DNA of 64,000 bases from Pantoea septica (GCF_002095575.1 NZ_MLJJ01000014.1:52483-116482), one strand, 5' to 3'; counted from the first letter of the stretch, positions 33,570-42,526 are shown. A program made the numbers and translations. The notes: generated from the sequence alone by a model not told the origin.

Positions 33570-34127
33570 ATGAAACTCTGGCAAGTGGTAAGTGGTATTA
33601 CCTTGATTGCAGCCGCCGCAGGCTGCGCCGATCACAGCAAGCCGGTACCGGTACCGACGCTGGGTGCCAGCGCGGCAGGGCAACAGGCGGCGATTGCGCA
33701 GCCTAACGTGAGCGGTTCGGTCTATATTCGTCAGCGGATTGCATTGCCGCCTGACGCGGTGCTGACGGTCACGCTCTCCGACGCGACAGTAGCGAATGCG
33801 CCGTCAAAAGTGCTGTCGCAGCGCGCCGTACATACGCAGGGCAAGCAGGCGCCGTTCCAGTTCGTGCTGCCGTTTAACCCGGCGGATATCCAGCCCAATG
33901 CGCGTATTCTGTTGAGCGCGGCTATTACCATCGACGGCAAGCTGGCCTTTATCACCGATTCGGTGAAGCCGGTCATCAACCAGGGCGGCACCAAAGCGGA
34001 ACTGCTGCTGGTGCCGGTACCGCAAACCGCGCTGCCTACGCAGCCCGGCGCGGTCAGCACTGTGCCGTCGACCTCGCCGACTCAGGTTACGCCATCTTCC
34101 GCCGTGCCTGCACCAACCAGTCTGTAA
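33570..34127 (+). CDS. ybaY: YbaY family lipoprotein (YbaY/YscW type)
   Basis: Envelope lipoprotein of the type III secretion pilotin-like (YscW) family; function in enterobacteria unclear. Signal MKLWQVVSGITLIAAAAGC gives a lipobox Cys19. The core NVSGSVYIRQRIALPPDAVL to QGGTKAELLLVPV matches E. coli YbaY, followed by a Pro/Thr/Ser-rich tail. 185 residues versus 190. The start at 33570 is chosen for the intact lipoprotein signal. Confidence 0.93.
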   Translation: MKLWQVVSGITLIAAAAGCADHSKPVPVPTLGASAAGQQAAIAQPNVSGSVYIRQRIALPPDAVLTVTLSDATVANAPSKVLSQRAVHTQGKQAPFQFVLPFNPADIQPNARILLSAAITIDGKLAFITDSVKPVINQGGTKAELLLVPVPQTALPTQPGAVSTVPSTSPTQVTPSSAVPAPTSL

Positions 34128-34136
34128 TCATCTAAG

Positions 34137-34158
34137 AGCGGGGCGGTTTCGCCCCGCT
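34137..34158. terminator. Hairpin between ybaY and atl
   Basis: 9-bp stem AGCGGGGCG / CGCCCCGCT with loop GTTT between convergent genes; lacks a T-run. Confidence 0.6.
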
Positions 34159-34159
34159 G

Positions 34160-34471
34160 TCAAGGCTGCCAGCGATAAATGTCCAGCGCGACACGCCCGT
34201 CATCGCTTATCTCAATGCCTTCCGCCGCCAGCGCGTCGCGTTGCCTCAACAGATCGTCGCCCTGTAATGAAATGGTGCCGTGCCGATTAATGACGCGATG
34301 CCACGGCAGCCGACTGCCGGCAGGCAAACGACGCAGCACGCCCCCCACCTGACGCGCCGCACGCGGCGAACCGGCCAGTCGGGCGATATCGCCATAGGTG
34401 GCCACTTTGCCAGGCGGAATAGCGGCCACGATGTGCCATATGCGCTGCTGAAAACTCTCTTGCGAATCCAT
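34160..34471 (-). CDS. atl: DNA alkyltransferase-like protein Atl
   Basis: Homologue of the O6-alkylguanine transferase active-site domain that binds alkylated guanine and directs it to nucleotide excision repair without transferring the group. The active-site PCHR motif reads LPWHRVI, with Trp in place of the acceptor Cys, the Atl hallmark. 103 residues; start MDSQESFQQRIW. Longer upstream starts add no homologous sequence. Convergent with ybaY and next to ffs. Confidence 0.93.
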   Translation of the reverse strand: MDSQESFQQRIWHIVAAIPPGKVATYGDIARLAGSPRAARQVGGVLRRLPAGSRLPWHRVINRHGTISLQGDDLLRQRDALAAEGIEISDDGRVALDIYRWQP

Positions 34472-34570
34472 AACGACCTTGCGCAGAAGCCAAAACGCTA
34501 CTCTAGCACAGCGACGCGGTCCTCTGGCGAGACGCATTGTTCAAGAAAACAACGGTCATCAGGACGGCGC

Positions 34571-34599
34571 TTGCAATTGCCGGGGGCTTCCCTGATAAT
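34571..34599 (+). promoter_or_regulatory. ffs promoter
   Basis: TTGCAA (34571-34576), 17-bp spacer, GATAAT (34594-34599). The start would be near 34606 in a G/C-rich discriminator, leaving a ~24-nt leader before the mature 4.5S RNA. Confidence 0.8.
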
Positions 34600-34629
34600 G
34601 CCCCCGCCTTCGAAAGAGGGCTTGTCAAT

Positions 34630-34743
34630 GGAGGCTCTGTTGGTCCTCCCGCAATGCTAACTTGTGAACTCGGTCAGGTCCGGAAGGAAGCAGCCGCAGC
34701 AGGCGACGCGTGTGCCGGGATGTGGCTGGCAGGGCCTCCACCA
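34630..34743 (+). ncRNA. ffs: 4.5S RNA of the signal recognition particle
   Basis: 114-nt RNA partner of Ffh in co-translational targeting to the membrane. The ends pair (GGAGGC at 34630 with GCCTCC at 34734-34739) and the conserved tip GTCAGGTCCGGAAGGAAGCA with the GGAA tetraloop and symmetric internal loop is intact; the 3' side GCCGGGATGTGGCTGGCAGG also matches E. coli. Its position next to atl is conserved. Confidence 0.97.
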
Positions 34744-34859
34744 CTTTCTCCCCCGGTAAATTCCCAGACGTCTCTCATAACCGCCACTCCATGGCCAGTT
34801 AAAAGTTTATTCAGAATAAAATGGGCGTGTTGTCGCTAAGAGGAAGGAAAAACAGTGTG

Positions 34860-35078
34860 TTAACGCACAAACTTCCATACCGAGCCAGGAACTTTATCGT
34901 AAAGCTTATTCATCGTCAGTTCAGCCAGACGATGATCGGCGGCTGAGTAAAATACCGCCAGTTCGTCATCAGATAATTCATACTTATTCTTTTCAATCAC
35001 GCGTTCGAGCGTGTCGATTGAGCGGCAGCGTCTCAGCCGCATCAAATAATCAGTTTTAGTCAGATTTTTATCGTTCAT
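34860..35078 (-). CDS. hha: Haemolysin expression modulator Hha
   Basis: 72-residue nucleoid-associated protein that binds H-NS and helps silence horizontally acquired genes. Nearly identical to E. coli Hha ([39 protein letters not shown]). Forms an operon with the antitoxin-like tomB, 23 bp upstream on the same strand. Lower GC than the surroundings, usual for this pair. Confidence 0.97.
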   Translation of the reverse strand: MNDKNLTKTDYLMRLRRCRSIDTLERVIEKNKYELSDDELAVFYSAADHRLAELTMNKLYDKVPGSVWKFVR

Positions 35079-35101
35079 AAATAAACCGGTCTCGTGTTTA
35101 C

Positions 35102-35479
35102 CTAAATGGAGTGGCTGGGTTGCTGAAGGAAAGCGCACTCTTCGCTAAAAAGATTAAATAAGCGTCGAGCGGAACGCTGCCACCGATTCAGATCTTGCGC
35201 ATTGATACCGTAATTAGTGAATAGCATAAAGGTATCGTCAAGATAGTCGTCGATTTGCGTTATCAGATCTTCATCTTCAGCATGCTTTATTTTGTAATTC
35301 ATCGTGAAAGAAGCAATGTGCTCAATCAAATCATTAAGCTGTAAATTGTTCTCAGAAGTTGGGTCGTTAACCCAGCCGTGATGGCTGTCGGTCAGCGTCG
35401 CCATACTTTCGTCAAACAGGCTCTCACACAGGAATTTAAGCTGGGCAATATCATGCCGTTTCGGTGAGTACTCGTCCAT
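35102..35479 (-). CDS. tomB: Hha toxicity modulator TomB
   Basis: 125-residue partner that neutralises Hha toxicity and affects biofilm formation. The N-terminus [21 protein letters not shown] and the core [18 protein letters not shown] match E. coli TomB (124 residues). The last ~15 residues differ. ATG at 35479 chosen by homology. In E. coli the pair is next to acrAB; here a metal transport block lies between. Confidence 0.94.
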   Translation of the reverse strand: MDEYSPKRHDIAQLKFLCESLFDESMATLTDSHHGWVNDPTSENNLQLNDLIEHIASFTMNYKIKHAEDEDLITQIDDYLDDTFMLFTNYGINAQDLNRWQRSARRLFNLFSEECAFLQQPSHSI

Positions 35480-35627
35480 CTTTTTCCCCTCCATAGCTTG
35501 CACGGATACCGCAACGCGGCGAGTTAAGGTTAAGCGGCCAGGAAGTGATTACGAATAGCGGTTAGAGCTTGGGATACATTAAATATAAAACACAATCATT
35601 AGATTTGCTCACCTCAATTACCAAATA

Positions 35628-35981
35628 TTACAATTCATCGGCCGGCGAGGGTTGCTGGCTATCAATGAGCTCAAACTCAAGTCTGCCGGGAAAAACCTGA
35701 AACTGAATCTGTTCTTCGCGGGTAAAAACTTCATTTAAATCCAGACAAGGACTAAATATATGACCATCAAATTGATAAAGCATTTTAAAACGATTGCTGG
35801 CTAACTTTTCTACAGACTTTATTTTAAAACTCTCTGGTACTAACTGCGCATGCGGTGAATACCATTGCAGATCGCCTGCCAGGCGTTGCGCTATTTTGGG
35901 AATATTCCGTTGGATAAACGCCGTTAATTCTGGGACAGAGGGGTTATCCGGGTGGATATTGCTTTCTAGCTTCAGATACAT
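35628..35981 (-). CDS. Unrecognised 117-residue protein upstream of tomB-hha
   Basis: I do not recognise this protein. It is soluble by inspection (no signal peptide or membrane segment) and slightly acidic. The start MYLKLESNIHPDNPS is followed by an amphipathic helix-like stretch (VPELTAFIQRNIPKIAQRLA) and a beta-rich second half ending IDSQQPSPADEL. GC content is clearly lower than the backbone. It lies 148 bp upstream of tomB on the same strand. The continuous reading frame and conserved-looking hydrophobic pattern argue for a real gene; co-transcription with tomB-hha is possible but a promoter could lie in the gap. Confidence 0.7.
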   Translation of the reverse strand: MYLKLESNIHPDNPSVPELTAFIQRNIPKIAQRLAGDLQWYSPHAQLVPESFKIKSVEKLASNRFKMLYQFDGHIFSPCLDLNEVFTREEQIQFQVFPGRLEFELIDSQQPSPADEL

Positions 35982-36203
35982 TTCATTTACCGCTTCAATA
36001 GATTGTTAAACCGATCATTAGACTTGTGCAACCACTTTGCAACGCCTCTCTTAACGACAAAACCTATTGTTATTATTCGTAAAGCTTTTTTCCTCGATGA
36101 ATCAGACAAATGGCATCTCCCTCTGAGAAGCTGTACAGCTCTGATGATACCTTTTGAAACATATTGCCTGCACGCCTTGCGCTCAAATTAAGATAGATTG
36201 TTG

Positions 36204-36222
36204 TTATGTTATAACGTAATGA
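36204..36222 (+). promoter_or_regulatory. Zur-like box before the metal ABC operon
   Basis: Imperfect palindrome TTATGTTATAACGTAA (36204-36219) centred on GTTATAAC. It shares ATGTTATAA-N-GTAA with the box before rpmE2 (39190-39206) and resembles the enterobacterial Zur consensus ATGTTATANTATAACAT (12 of 17). It lies immediately before the first small gene of the operon. Confidence 0.65.
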
Positions 36223-36229
36223 GTAAATC

Positions 36230-36334
36230 ATGAATCAGAGTGGAATGCTGCTTTCACTGGGCGGAAGAGTTGCTGTCGCCTTGTTCATCATCGCCCTGCT
36301 GGCGCTGGCGATAATGTGGGGAGCCGCATCATGA
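36230..36334 (+). CDS. 34-residue single-span membrane peptide heading the metal ABC operon
   Basis: Short reading frame starting MNQSGMLLSLGGRVAVAL and ending LALAIMWGAAS: one hydrophobic helix (about residues 14-30) and little else. Its TGA overlaps the ATG of the ABC ATPase (ATGA), the usual sign of translational coupling, and it starts 8-10 bases after the Zur-like box. The ribosome site is weak (TGAG). I know no named family for it. It may be an accessory subunit of the transporter, or simply a coupling leader peptide. Confidence 0.55.
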   Translation: MNQSGMLLSLGGRVAVALFIIALLALAIMWGAAS

Positions 36335-36999
36335 TGCGCTTTACCCAGCTGCAGGCGGGCTATCAGAACAGGGCGGTAACGCCGGTCATTAATGCCGAGT
36401 TAACGCCCGGCAGCATGACGGCGTTGGTCGGCGTAAACGGCAGCGGCAAATCGACGCTGCTGAAAACTATCGCCGGACTGATAAAGCCGGTTGCCGGAAA
36501 GTGCGAGCTGCAGCTTCCTCGCAAGGCTATTGGCTGGATGCCGCAGCGCAGCGAGCTGGAGACGCGCTTTCCGTTAACCGTTTTCGAACTGGTGTCGATC
36601 GGCTGCTGGCCGCGCTGCGGCTGGTTCGGCGGCATCAACCGCAGCATGCGCCGGGAGATCGAGCAAGCGCTGGATGCGGTGCAGATGCGCGATTTCGCCA
36701 GCGCGCAGCCCGCCACGCTGTCGGGCGGCCAGCTGCAGCGCGTGCTGTTTGCCCGGCTGCTGCTGCAGCGCAGCCCGCTGTGGCTGCTGGATGAACCTTT
36801 TAACGGCATCGACAGCAAAACCGTGACGCTCCTGATGTCGATCCTGCAGCAGCAGCGGCAGGCGGGCACCACGCTGCTGGTGGTGCTGCACGACCGCCCG
36901 CTGGTAGAGCGCTATTTCAGCGAGGTGCTGTCGCTGGACGATGCTGGCGAACGATCTGCCGGGCACGCGTCAGTCGCACTGCGGAGCCTGGCCTCATGA
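36331..36999 (+). CDS. Zinc-type metal ABC transporter, ATP-binding protein
   Basis: 222-residue ATPase of the metal (cluster 9, ZnuC-like) ABC family. Walker A GVNGSGKST, Q-loop region MPQRSELETRFPLTVFELV, signature LSGGQLQR and Walker B LWLLDEPFNGID are present. The Q-loop form MPQR is common in manganese/zinc ATPases. Start MMRFTQLQAGY; a GTG five codons upstream is in frame but lacks a site. The stop overlaps the permease start (ATGA). Not part of the E. coli order at this place. Confidence 0.88.
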   Translation: MMRFTQLQAGYQNRAVTPVINAELTPGSMTALVGVNGSGKSTLLKTIAGLIKPVAGKCELQLPRKAIGWMPQRSELETRFPLTVFELVSIGCWPRCGWFGGINRSMRREIEQALDAVQMRDFASAQPATLSGGQLQRVLFARLLLQRSPLWLLDEPFNGIDSKTVTLLMSILQQQRQAGTTLLVVLHDRPLVERYFSEVLSLDDAGERSAGHASVALRSLAS

Positions 37000-37835
37000 C
37001 CCTGCTTCAGCCTTTTATTGAGTTCGGCTTTATGCGGCGCGCGCTGATCGCCTGCGTGGCGCTGGCGGTCAGCGCCACGCCGCTCGGCGTCTTTCTGTCG
37101 CTGCGTCGCATGAGCCTGATTGGCGACGCGCTGTCGCACGCGGTTTTGCCGGGTGCGGCCATCGGCTATCTGATATCGGGTCTGTCGCTGGTGGCGATGG
37201 GCGTCGGCGGGCTTATCGCCGGGCTGGCTGTGGCGCTGCTCTCCGGTGCCGTAAGCCGCTACACGCCGCTGAAAGAGGACGCCAGCTTCGCCGGTTTCTA
37301 CCTGGGCTCGCTGGCGCTCGGCGTCACCCTGGTATCGCTGCGCGGATCGAGCGTCGATCTGCTGCATGTGCTGTTCGGTTCGCTGCTGGCGGTGGATAAG
37401 CCGGCGCTGCTGCTGGTCGGCGCCATTGCCGCCTTTACCCTGCTGATGCTGGCGGCGATCTACCGGCCGCTGGTGATTGACGCTTTCGATCCCGATTTTC
37501 TGCGCGCGCAGGGCAAATGGAGCGCGCCGCTGGTGCACGGCCTGTTTCTTCTGCTGGTGGTGCTGAACCTGGTGGCGGGCTTTCAGGTGCTCGGCACCCT
37601 GATGTCGGTCGGGCTAATGATGCTGCCCGCCGCCAGCGCCCGATTCTGGAGCCGGCATCTGGCATGGATGCTCGCCGCTGCGATGGGGCTGGCGATCGCC
37701 GCGGCCGTTATCGGACTGATGCTCTCATGGCGCTTCTCGCTGCCGGCGGGCCCGGCGGTGGTGCTGAGCGCCGCACTGCTCTTTTTTCTTTCTATTCTGG
37801 CAGGTCCATGCGGCGGCCTTCTGCGCCGCCATTAA
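36996..37835 (+). CDS. Zinc-type metal ABC transporter, permease
   Basis: 279-residue inner-membrane permease of the ABC-3 family with about eight membrane segments. The family landmark SLRRMSLIGDALSHAVLPG is near residues 30-48. It overlaps the ATPase gene by four bases and is followed after 12 bp by the binding protein. Substrate inferred from the operon: zinc. Confidence 0.9.
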   Translation: MTLLQPFIEFGFMRRALIACVALAVSATPLGVFLSLRRMSLIGDALSHAVLPGAAIGYLISGLSLVAMGVGGLIAGLAVALLSGAVSRYTPLKEDASFAGFYLGSLALGVTLVSLRGSSVDLLHVLFGSLLAVDKPALLLVGAIAAFTLLMLAAIYRPLVIDAFDPDFLRAQGKWSAPLVHGLFLLLVVLNLVAGFQVLGTLMSVGLMMLPAASARFWSRHLAWMLAAAMGLAIAAAVIGLMLSWRFSLPAGPAVVLSAALLFFLSILAGPCGGLLRRH

Positions 37836-37847
37836 ACAGGGGTATTT

Positions 37848-38726
37848 ATGAAGAAGTTACCGTTAAGCCTGGCGATCGGCGCGCTGCTAATCAGCCCGCT
37901 ATCCATGGCGAAAACCGTCAATGTCGTCGCCAGTTTTACCGTACTGGCGGATATCGTGAAGCAGGTGGGCGGCGAGCACGTGAACGTAAAATCGCTGGTC
38001 GGACCGAATGGCGATCCCCATACTTTCGAGCCGACGCCGCAGGATAGCCAGGCGCTGGCCAGCGCGGATCTGGTCTTCGTCAGCGGCCTGGGGCTGGAGG
38101 GCTGGATGGATCGACTGGTGAGCGCGTCGGGCTATAAAGGCGACGCCGTGGTGGCCTCGCGCGGGGTCGCGACGCGCAGGATGGAAGAGGAGGGGAAAGC
38201 CGTGACCGATCCCCACGCGTGGAATAGCATGTACAACGGCGTCATCTACGCCGCCAACGTGATGAACGCCCTGATTAAGGCGGATCCGCAGGACGCCGAT
38301 GCGATTCGACTCAGCGGCGAAAAGTATATTGAGAAGCTGCAGACGCTGGACGGCTGGGCAAAAACCGCTTTTGCGGCGGTACCGGCGGCGAAGCGCAAGG
38401 TGCTGACCAGCCACGACGCGTTCGGCTATTTCGGGCAGCGCTACGGCGTAACCTTCCTGGCGCCGGTCGGCTTCTCTACCGAAGCGGAAGCGAGCGCCAG
38501 CGAGGTCGGCGGGCTGATCCAGCAGCTCAAGGCTGAGCATATCCATAGCTATTTTATTGAAAATCAGACCGACCCGCGCCTGGTGAAGCAGATCGCCAGC
38601 GCAACCGGCGCGCAGCCGGGCGGCGAGCTCTATCCCGAGGCGCTGTCGCAGCCTTCCGGCCCTGCGCCCACCTATGTCGCGGCGTTCCGTCACAACGTTG
38701 AGGCGATGATCCGCAGCATGAAATAA
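37848..38726 (+). CDS. Zinc-type metal ABC transporter, periplasmic binding protein
   Basis: 292-residue metal-binding lipocalin-unrelated SBP of cluster A-I (ZnuA/TroA/AztC type). Signal peptide MKKLPLSLAIGALLISPLSMA. Likely metal ligands are His58 (GDPHTFEP), His123 (DPHAWN), His189 (TSHDAFGYF) and an acidic residue near 264 (LYPEALS, where many relatives have Asp). His at the third position, where manganese binders carry Glu, favours zinc. No His-rich loop is present, unlike ZnuA. GGGG precedes the ATG. Confidence 0.87.
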   Translation: MKKLPLSLAIGALLISPLSMAKTVNVVASFTVLADIVKQVGGEHVNVKSLVGPNGDPHTFEPTPQDSQALASADLVFVSGLGLEGWMDRLVSASGYKGDAVVASRGVATRRMEEEGKAVTDPHAWNSMYNGVIYAANVMNALIKADPQDADAIRLSGEKYIEKLQTLDGWAKTAFAAVPAAKRKVLTSHDAFGYFGQRYGVTFLAPVGFSTEAEASASEVGGLIQQLKAEHIHSYFIENQTDPRLVKQIASATGAQPGGELYPEALSQPSGPAPTYVAAFRHNVEAMIRSMK

Positions 38727-38727
38727 A

Positions 38728-38752
38728 AAAAGGCCGGGGAGTTCCCCGGCCA
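38728..38752 (-). terminator. Terminator of rpmE2-rpmJ2
   Basis: Stem GGCCGGGG / CCCCGGCC with loop AGTT; read on the minus strand it runs into TTTTTTT. It also lies two bases after the binding protein stop and may limit read-through from that side. Confidence 0.87.
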
Positions 38753-38768
38753 GCTGTCACGACGCCTG

Positions 38769-38909
38769 CTAACGTTTCTTCTTTCTTCCCTGCACCGCTT
38801 TAAAGCGTGGATTCGATTTGCAAATCACAAAAACGCGTCCGTGACGGCGCACGATTTTGCAATCCTTGTGGCGCTTCTTTGCCGACGCCAGCGAGCTCAA
38901 TACCTGCAT
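38769..38909 (-). CDS. rpmJ2: Zinc-independent 50S ribosomal protein L36 paralogue
   Basis: 46-residue type-B L36 (YkgO): starts [17 protein letters not shown] and ends [12 protein letters not shown], matching E. coli. It lacks the zinc-ribbon cysteines of the main L36. Such C-minus paralogues replace the zinc form during zinc shortage, freeing metal. Located 11 bp after rpmE2 on the same strand; too short for the usual gene-length cut-off. Confidence 0.93.
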   Translation of the reverse strand: MQVLSSLASAKKRHKDCKIVRRHGRVFVICKSNPRFKAVQGRKKKR

Positions 38910-38920
38910 TTCTAGCGTCC

Positions 38921-39172
38921 TTATTTCTTGAGAAAGCGGCCAAAGCGCTGGTTAAAGCGTGCGGCGCTGCCCTCTTTGGTGAAATCTTTTTGCTTGCCGG
39001 TGTAGTAGACGTGGGAGGCGGAAGAGACATCCAGCGTCACGTAGGGCAGGGTTTCACCTTCGAATTCGACGGTGCGCTCGGTTTTGATGGTGGAGCCGAT
39101 TTTGAAATACTTATCGACGGTCGTGTCGTGGAACACGACGGGACGATAAGCAGGATGAATATTCGGTTTCAT
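38921..39172 (-). CDS. rpmE2: Zinc-independent 50S ribosomal protein L31 paralogue
   Basis: 83-residue type-B L31 (YkgM), start [17 protein letters not shown]. The CxxC zinc motif of the main L31 is absent. It can displace zinc-bound L31 from ribosomes when Zur derepresses it. Slightly shorter at the C-terminus than E. coli (87). A Zur-like palindrome lies 18 bp before its start. Confidence 0.95.
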   Translation of the reverse strand: MKPNIHPAYRPVVFHDTTVDKYFKIGSTIKTERTVEFEGETLPYVTLDVSSASHVYYTGKQKDFTKEGSAARFNQRFGRFLKK

Positions 39173-39189
39173 AACGCCTCTCAATTGTT

Positions 39190-39206
39190 ATGTTATAAAG
39201 TAACAT
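39190..39206 (-). promoter_or_regulatory. Zur box before rpmE2-rpmJ2
   Basis: 17-bp palindrome ATGTTATAAAGTAACAT, matching ATGTTATANTATAACAT at 14 of 16 defined positions. Arms ATGTTA / TAACAT are perfect. Zur is known to repress the same operon in E. coli. Confidence 0.8.
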
Positions 39207-39332
39207 TATTATGGCGCGCGTTGGTGATAAATGCAACCCGTGTCGGCAGGGCGATAAAATGCTCGAAGGGGTTTTTGCTGGATAAGCCGCGGGTAAGCGA
39301 GCGAGGTGGCGCGAGCAGGCGTCCGCAATAAA

Positions 39333-39354
39333 AAAGGCCGCTTGCGCGGCCTTT
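39333..39354 (-). terminator. acrAB terminator
   Basis: Stem AAAGGCCGC / GCGGCCTTT with loop TTGC; on the minus strand followed by TTTTATTG. It is 16 bp after the acrB stop. Confidence 0.88.
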
Positions 39355-39370
39355 CGTCATTCAGCAAAGA

Positions 39371-42300
39371 TTAATGCTGATGGTTCTGTTCGGTTGGATG
39401 ACCTTTTTCCAGCTCCGCTTTGTTCTTGCCGAAGCGGCGGCGCACCACCACGAAGAAGACCGGAACAAAGAAGATCGCCAGCGCGGTTGCCGTAACCATG
39501 CCGCCCATTACGCCGGTACCGACGGCGTTCTGCGCGCCGGAGCCTGCGCCGGTGCTGATTGCCAGCGGCAACACGCCGAGGATAAAGGCGAGTGAAGTCA
39601 TCAGAATCGGACGCAGACGCATACGACAGGCTTCCAGCGTCGCCTCTACCAGACCTTTGCCCTCTTTCTCCATCAAATCCTTGGCGAATTCGACGATAAG
39701 AATGGCGTTCTTCGCCGATAGCCCGACGGTGGTCAACAGGCCCACTACGAAGTAAACGTCGTTGCTTAGCCCGCGCAGCGTGGTAAAGATCAGCGCGCCG
39801 ATAACCCCGAGCGGCACCACCAGCATCACCGAGAACGGAATCGACCAGCTCTCATAGAGCGCCGCCAGACAGAGGAAGACCACAATCAGCGAGATCGCAT
39901 AGAGCGCAGGCGCCTGGTTGCCGGAGAGGCGTTCCTGGTAGGACATGCCTGTCCAGTCATAGCCGATGCCCGCAGGCAGCTTCGAGGCCAGCTCCTCCAT
40001 CAGGTTCATGGCGTCGCCGGAGCTTTTGCCTGGCGCGGCCTGGCCCAGGATCTCCATCGACGGCAGGCCGTTATAGCGCTCCAGACGCGGCGAACCGTAC
40101 TGCCACTTCGCCGACGAGAAGGCGGAGAAGGGCACCATGTTGCCGCTGCTGTTACGCACGTACCATTTGCTGATGTCGTCAGGCAGCATACGATCTTTGG
40201 CTTCGCCCATCACGTAGACCTTCTTCACGCGGCCGCGATCGATAAAGTCATTGACGTAAGAGCCGCCCCAGGCGGAACCGAGCGTGGTGTTGATATCGGA
40301 AAGCGATACCCCCAGCGCCTGCGCCTTTTCCTGATCGATAGTCAGCTTGTACTGCGGCGTATCTTCCAGGCCGTTGGGACGTACGCCCACCAGCGTATCG
40401 GAGTGCTGCGCCACCATACCCAGCAGCTGGTTACGCGCTTCGGTCAGTTTTTCGTGACCAAGGTTGTTCTGGTCGATCAGCTCAAAGTCGAAGCCGGTGG
40501 CGTTACCCAGTTCGATAATCGCCGGCAGGTTGAACGGGAACACCATCGCATCTTTGATCTGGCCCAGCGCGCCCATGGCGCGACCGGCGATAGCCGGCAC
40601 CTTCAGATCGCTGCTGCTGCGTTCATCCCAGGGTTTCAGACTGACGAAGGCGATACCGGTGTTCTGACCGCGGCCGGAGAAGCCGAAGCCGTTAACGGTA
40701 AACACCGACTTCACGCTGTCCTTCTCTTTATTCAGGAAGTAGTCCGTAATCTGATCCATGACCTTCTGCGTACGCTCCTGCGTCGCGCCCGCAGGCAGCT
40801 GCGCCTGAGCGAGCAGCAGGCCCTGATCCTCTTCCGGCAGGAACGAGGAGGGGAGACGCAGGAACAGATACGCCACGCCCACTACGATCACCAGATAGAT
40901 CACCAGATAGCGACCGGTGCTGCGCACGATATGGCCGACGCTGTCGACGTAGTGGTTGGTGCTCTTGTCGAACAGGCGGTTAAACCAGCCGAAGAAGCCG
41001 GTGGTTGTGCCGTGATCGCCTTTTTTGATCGGCTTCAGCATTGTGGCGCAGAGCGCCGGCGTCAGGATCAACGCGACCAGCACCGACAGCGCCATCGCGG
41101 AAACGATGGTAATAGAGAACTGGCGGTAGATAACGCCGGTAGAGCCGCCGAAGAAGGCCATCGGGATAAAGACCGCCGCGAGCACCAGCGCGATACCGAC
41201 CAGCGCGCCCTGAATTTGCTCCATTGAGACCTTGGTCGCCTCTTTAGGCGGCAGGCCATCTTCGGCCATCACACGCTCAACGTTCTCCACCACTACGATG
41301 GCGTCATCCACCAGCAGGCCGATGGCGAGCACCATACCGAACATCGTCAGCGTGTTTATCGAGTAGCCGAAGGCGCTAATGATAGCGAAGGTGCCGAGCA
41401 GCACCACCGGCACCGCGATCGTCGGGATCAGCGTGGCGCGGAAGTTCTGCAGGAAGAGATACATCACCAGGAAGACCAGCACGATCGCTTCGAACAGGGT
41501 TTTCACCACTTCGAAGATAGAGATCTTAACGAACGGCGTGGTGTCATAGGGATAAACCACTTTCAGGCCGGCCGGGAAGGTCGATTCCAGTTTGCCCAGC
41601 TCCGCCTTCACCGCATTGGCGGTATCCAGCGCGTTTGCGCCGGTCGCCAGCTTGATACCGATACCGGAAGCCGGTTTGCCGTTATAGCGTGCGATAACCT
41701 CGTAGTTCTCGCCGCCCAGCTCGATTTTCGCTACGTCACGCAGGCGCACCTGCGAGCCGTCGGTGTTCACCTTCAGCAGGATCTTGCCGAATTCATCGGT
41801 CGAGGTGAGACGCGTCTGGGCGATAATCGAGGCGTTGAGCTGCTGGTTCGGCGCGGCAGGCGCGCCGCCGAGCTGACCCGCCGCCACCTGGGCGTTCTGG
41901 GTATTGATGGCGCTAATGACGTCGACCGGCGTCAGCTGATAGTTATTTAGCTTCGCCGGATCCATCCAGATACGCATCGCATACTGCGCACCGAAGATCT
42001 GGGTATCGCCCACGCCGGAAGTACGGCTGATAGGGTCCTTGATATTCGATGCGACGAAGTCTGAGATATCATTCTGGGTCATCGAGCCGTCATCGCTGAC
42101 GAAACCCGCCACCATCAGGAAGCTGCTGGAGGATTTCTGCACCTGAATACCCTGCTGCTGCACTTCCTGCGGCAGCAGCGGCATCGCCAGCTGCAGTTTG
42201 TTCTGCACCTGGACCTGCGCGATATCGGGATCGGTGCCGGATTCAAAGCTCAGGGTCAGCTGCAGGTTACCGGAAGAATCACTGTTTGATGAGAAGTACA

Positions 42301-42526
42301 TCAGCCCATCAATACCGTTCATATTCTGTTCGATAACCTGCGTCACGGAGTCCTGCAGCGTTTTCGCATCGGCGCCCGGATAGGCGGCACGAATCTGCAC
42401 GGCCGGCGGAGCAACGTTTGGATATTGCTCGATCGGCAGCTTGAGAATCGATAGCGCACCCGCCAGCATCACGATGATGGCGATTACCCACGCAAAGATG
42501 GGGCGATCGATAAAGAACTTAGCCAT
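39371..42526 (-). CDS. acrB: Multidrug efflux RND pump AcrB
   Basis: Trimeric inner-membrane proton-driven pump of the AcrAB-TolC tripartite system that exports many antibiotics, dyes, detergents and bile salts. 1051 residues (1049 in E. coli). Twelve membrane segments and two large periplasmic loops; the proton-relay Asp pair is visible in [18 protein letters not shown] (about 406-408), and the Lys relay is in the [13 protein letters not shown] region. The gap to acrA is 16 bp. Confidence 0.98.
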   Translation of the reverse strand: MAKFFIDRPIFAWVIAIIVMLAGALSILKLPIEQYPNVAPPAVQIRAAYPGADAKTLQDSVTQVIEQNMNGIDGLMYFSSNSDSSGNLQLTLSFESGTDPDIAQVQVQNKLQLAMPLLPQEVQQQGIQVQKSSSSFLMVAGFVSDDGSMTQNDISDFVASNIKDPISRTSGVGDTQIFGAQYAMRIWMDPAKLNNYQLTPVDVISAINTQNAQVAAGQLGGAPAAPNQQLNASIIAQTRLTSTDEFGKILLKVNTDGSQVRLRDVAKIELGGENYEVIARYNGKPASGIGIKLATGANALDTANAVKAELGKLESTFPAGLKVVYPYDTTPFVKISIFEVVKTLFEAIVLVFLVMYLFLQNFRATLIPTIAVPVVLLGTFAIISAFGYSINTLTMFGMVLAIGLLVDDAIVVVENVERVMAEDGLPPKEATKVSMEQIQGALVGIALVLAAVFIPMAFFGGSTGVIYRQFSITIVSAMALSVLVALILTPALCATMLKPIKKGDHGTTTGFFGWFNRLFDKSTNHYVDSVGHIVRSTGRYLVIYLVIVVGVAYLFLRLPSSFLPEEDQGLLLAQAQLPAGATQERTQKVMDQITDYFLNKEKDSVKSVFTVNGFGFSGRGQNTGIAFVSLKPWDERSSSDLKVPAIAGRAMGALGQIKDAMVFPFNLPAIIELGNATGFDFELIDQNNLGHEKLTEARNQLLGMVAQHSDTLVGVRPNGLEDTPQYKLTIDQEKAQALGVSLSDINTTLGSAWGGSYVNDFIDRGRVKKVYVMGEAKDRMLPDDISKWYVRNSSGNMVPFSAFSSAKWQYGSPRLERYNGLPSMEILGQAAPGKSSGDAMNLMEELASKLPAGIGYDWTGMSYQERLSGNQAPALYAISLIVVFLCLAALYESWSIPFSVMLVVPLGVIGALIFTTLRGLSNDVYFVVGLLTTVGLSAKNAILIVEFAKDLMEKEGKGLVEATLEACRMRLRPILMTSLAFILGVLPLAISTGAGSGAQNAVGTGVMGGMVTATALAIFFVPVFFVVVRRRFGKNKAELEKGHPTEQNHQH

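Noticed and set aside
36003..36191. 62-codon plus-strand frame upstream of the metal operon
   Set aside because: No ribosome site, unusual composition, and it occupies the region between two divergent genes where promoters are expected.
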